From positions 1-5,267 of the forward strand of contig JABXKY010000365.1 of assembly GCA_013619005.1 (NCBI GenBank): 5,267 nt of DNA, given 5' to 3'. Both the position numbers and the translations under genes were made by a program. The notes below the pieces were generated by a model. It searched no databases and was not told the DNA's origin. It saw nothing but the letters and a program-made list of their open reading frames with translations. Positions within the stretch are counted from its first letter, which is position 1; the number at the start of each line of letters is the position of its first letter. This document shows, piece after piece, positions 5,093 to 5,267 of the stretch. Source of the stretch: Candidatus Bathyarchaeota archaeon (GTDB taxonomy: Archaea > Thermoproteota > Bathyarchaeia > TCS64).

Positions 5093-5169
5093 GGGCCGGT
5101 AGTCCAGCACGGTAGGATGCCGCCTTTACGAGGCGGAGGTCGGTGGTTCAAGTCCTCCCCGGCCCACCA
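5093..5169 (+). tRNA. tRNA-Val (anticodon UAC), intronless, CCA encoded
   Basis: A full cloverleaf can be folded by hand. The acceptor stem is GGGCCGG (5093-5099) with CCGGCCC (5159-5165), discriminator A at 5166 and encoded CCA at 5167-5169. The D stem is GTCC/GGAT with loop AGCACGGTA containing the G18-G19 pair. The anticodon stem CCGCC/GGCGG encloses loop TTTACGA, giving anticodon TAC (5127-5129), which reads GUA valine codons. The variable loop is AGGTC, with C48 able to form the Levitt pair with G15. The T loop is TTCAAGT, with C56 at 5149, the target of Trm56. There is no intron. The T stem GGTGG/CCTCC has a U-U mismatch at its middle pair (51-63) and the D stem ends in a G-U pair; everything else is canonical. 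Confidence 0.95.
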
Positions 5170-5197
5170 TTTCTTGGTAACAGTAGGTGGTAACTTC

Positions 5198-5211
5198 GGG
5201 AAATTTATTTT
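5198..5211 (+). promoter_or_regulatory. Possible promoter of the next gene (or tRNA 3' T-rich terminator)
   Basis: GGGAAATTTATTTT looks like a BRE (GGGAAA) followed by a TATA box (TTTATTTT). Transcription about 25 bp on would begin near 5232, shortly before a Shine-Dalgarno-like GGTG and an ATG at 5245. The T-rich part could also terminate the tRNA transcript, whose mature end is about 35 bp upstream. The two roles are not exclusive. Confidence 0.4.
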
Positions 5212-5244
5212 CCTGTGCGATGTGTTGGTACCGGGTGTGATTTT

Positions 5245-5267
5245 ATGCGATGGGATACTTTTGGGAT
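5245..5267 (+). CDS. Possible start of a gene leaving the window
   Basis: An ATG at 5245 follows GGTG (5234-5237) at seven-base spacing and a promoter-like box about 35 bp upstream; it reads Met-Arg-Trp-Asp-Thr-Phe-Gly to the window edge. A second ATG at 5250 in another frame is an alternative. Only seven codons are visible, so neither family nor reality can be judged. Confidence 0.25.

Noticed and set aside
5171..5195. Short GGTAAC repeats after the tRNA, considered as an attachment site or integration scar
   Set aside because: There is no repeat of the tRNA 3' end, no integrase and no mobile gene in view, so nothing supports an integrated element here.

Overview
The window is archaeal chromosomal DNA. 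The evidence is a complete archaeal transcription factor E alpha gene (tfe: winged helix plus zinc ribbon), an archaeal tRNA C56 2'-O-methyltransferase gene (trm56), mostly AGG arginine codons, GGTGA/GGAGG Shine-Dalgarno sites on some genes with apparently leaderless starts on others, and a tRNA-Val gene with an encoded CCA end. Base composition is roughly balanced. The gene set would fit the TACK side of the Archaea (for example Bathyarchaeia- or Thaumarchaeota-like lineages), but I cannot place it more precisely by eye.

Layout. Positions 1-176 (+) hold the last residues of a probable amidohydrolase, whose end runs convergently into the next gene. From 3337 down to 134, six genes lie head to tail on the minus strand: a two-TM membrane protein with a PH-like domain; an ACT-domain protein starting at the base after the previous stop; an ECF-type transporter substrate-binding (S) component; an unrecognised 278-aa protein; an unrecognised 67-aa protein overlapping it by 11 bp; and a zinc-dependent nucleobase/nucleoside deaminase. 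TATA-like boxes at leaderless spacing before the ECF and deaminase genes suggest the run is more than one transcription unit.

A 78-bp divergent region (3338-3415) has one AT-rich box that could serve as TATA element in both directions. To its right, on the plus strand, lie trm56, tfe and an HD-domain phosphohydrolase gene, then tRNA-Val(UAC). The first three form a compact information-processing operon, and the tRNA has the C56 that Trm56 methylates. The HD gene has no ATG/GTG/TTG at the place where its conserved N-terminus begins; the best-supported start is a CTG overlapping the tfe stop codon. The last ~100 bp hold a possible promoter and the first codons of a gene leaving the window.

Most of the window is ordinary archaeal housekeeping. 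The parts most worth a second look are the 278-aa/67-aa pair, the membrane-PH/ACT/ECF-S cluster, the CTG start, the shared divergent TATA box and the possibly frameshifted amidohydrolase end. I see no mobile element, CRISPR array or defence system. No stretch over 300 bases lacks a gene.
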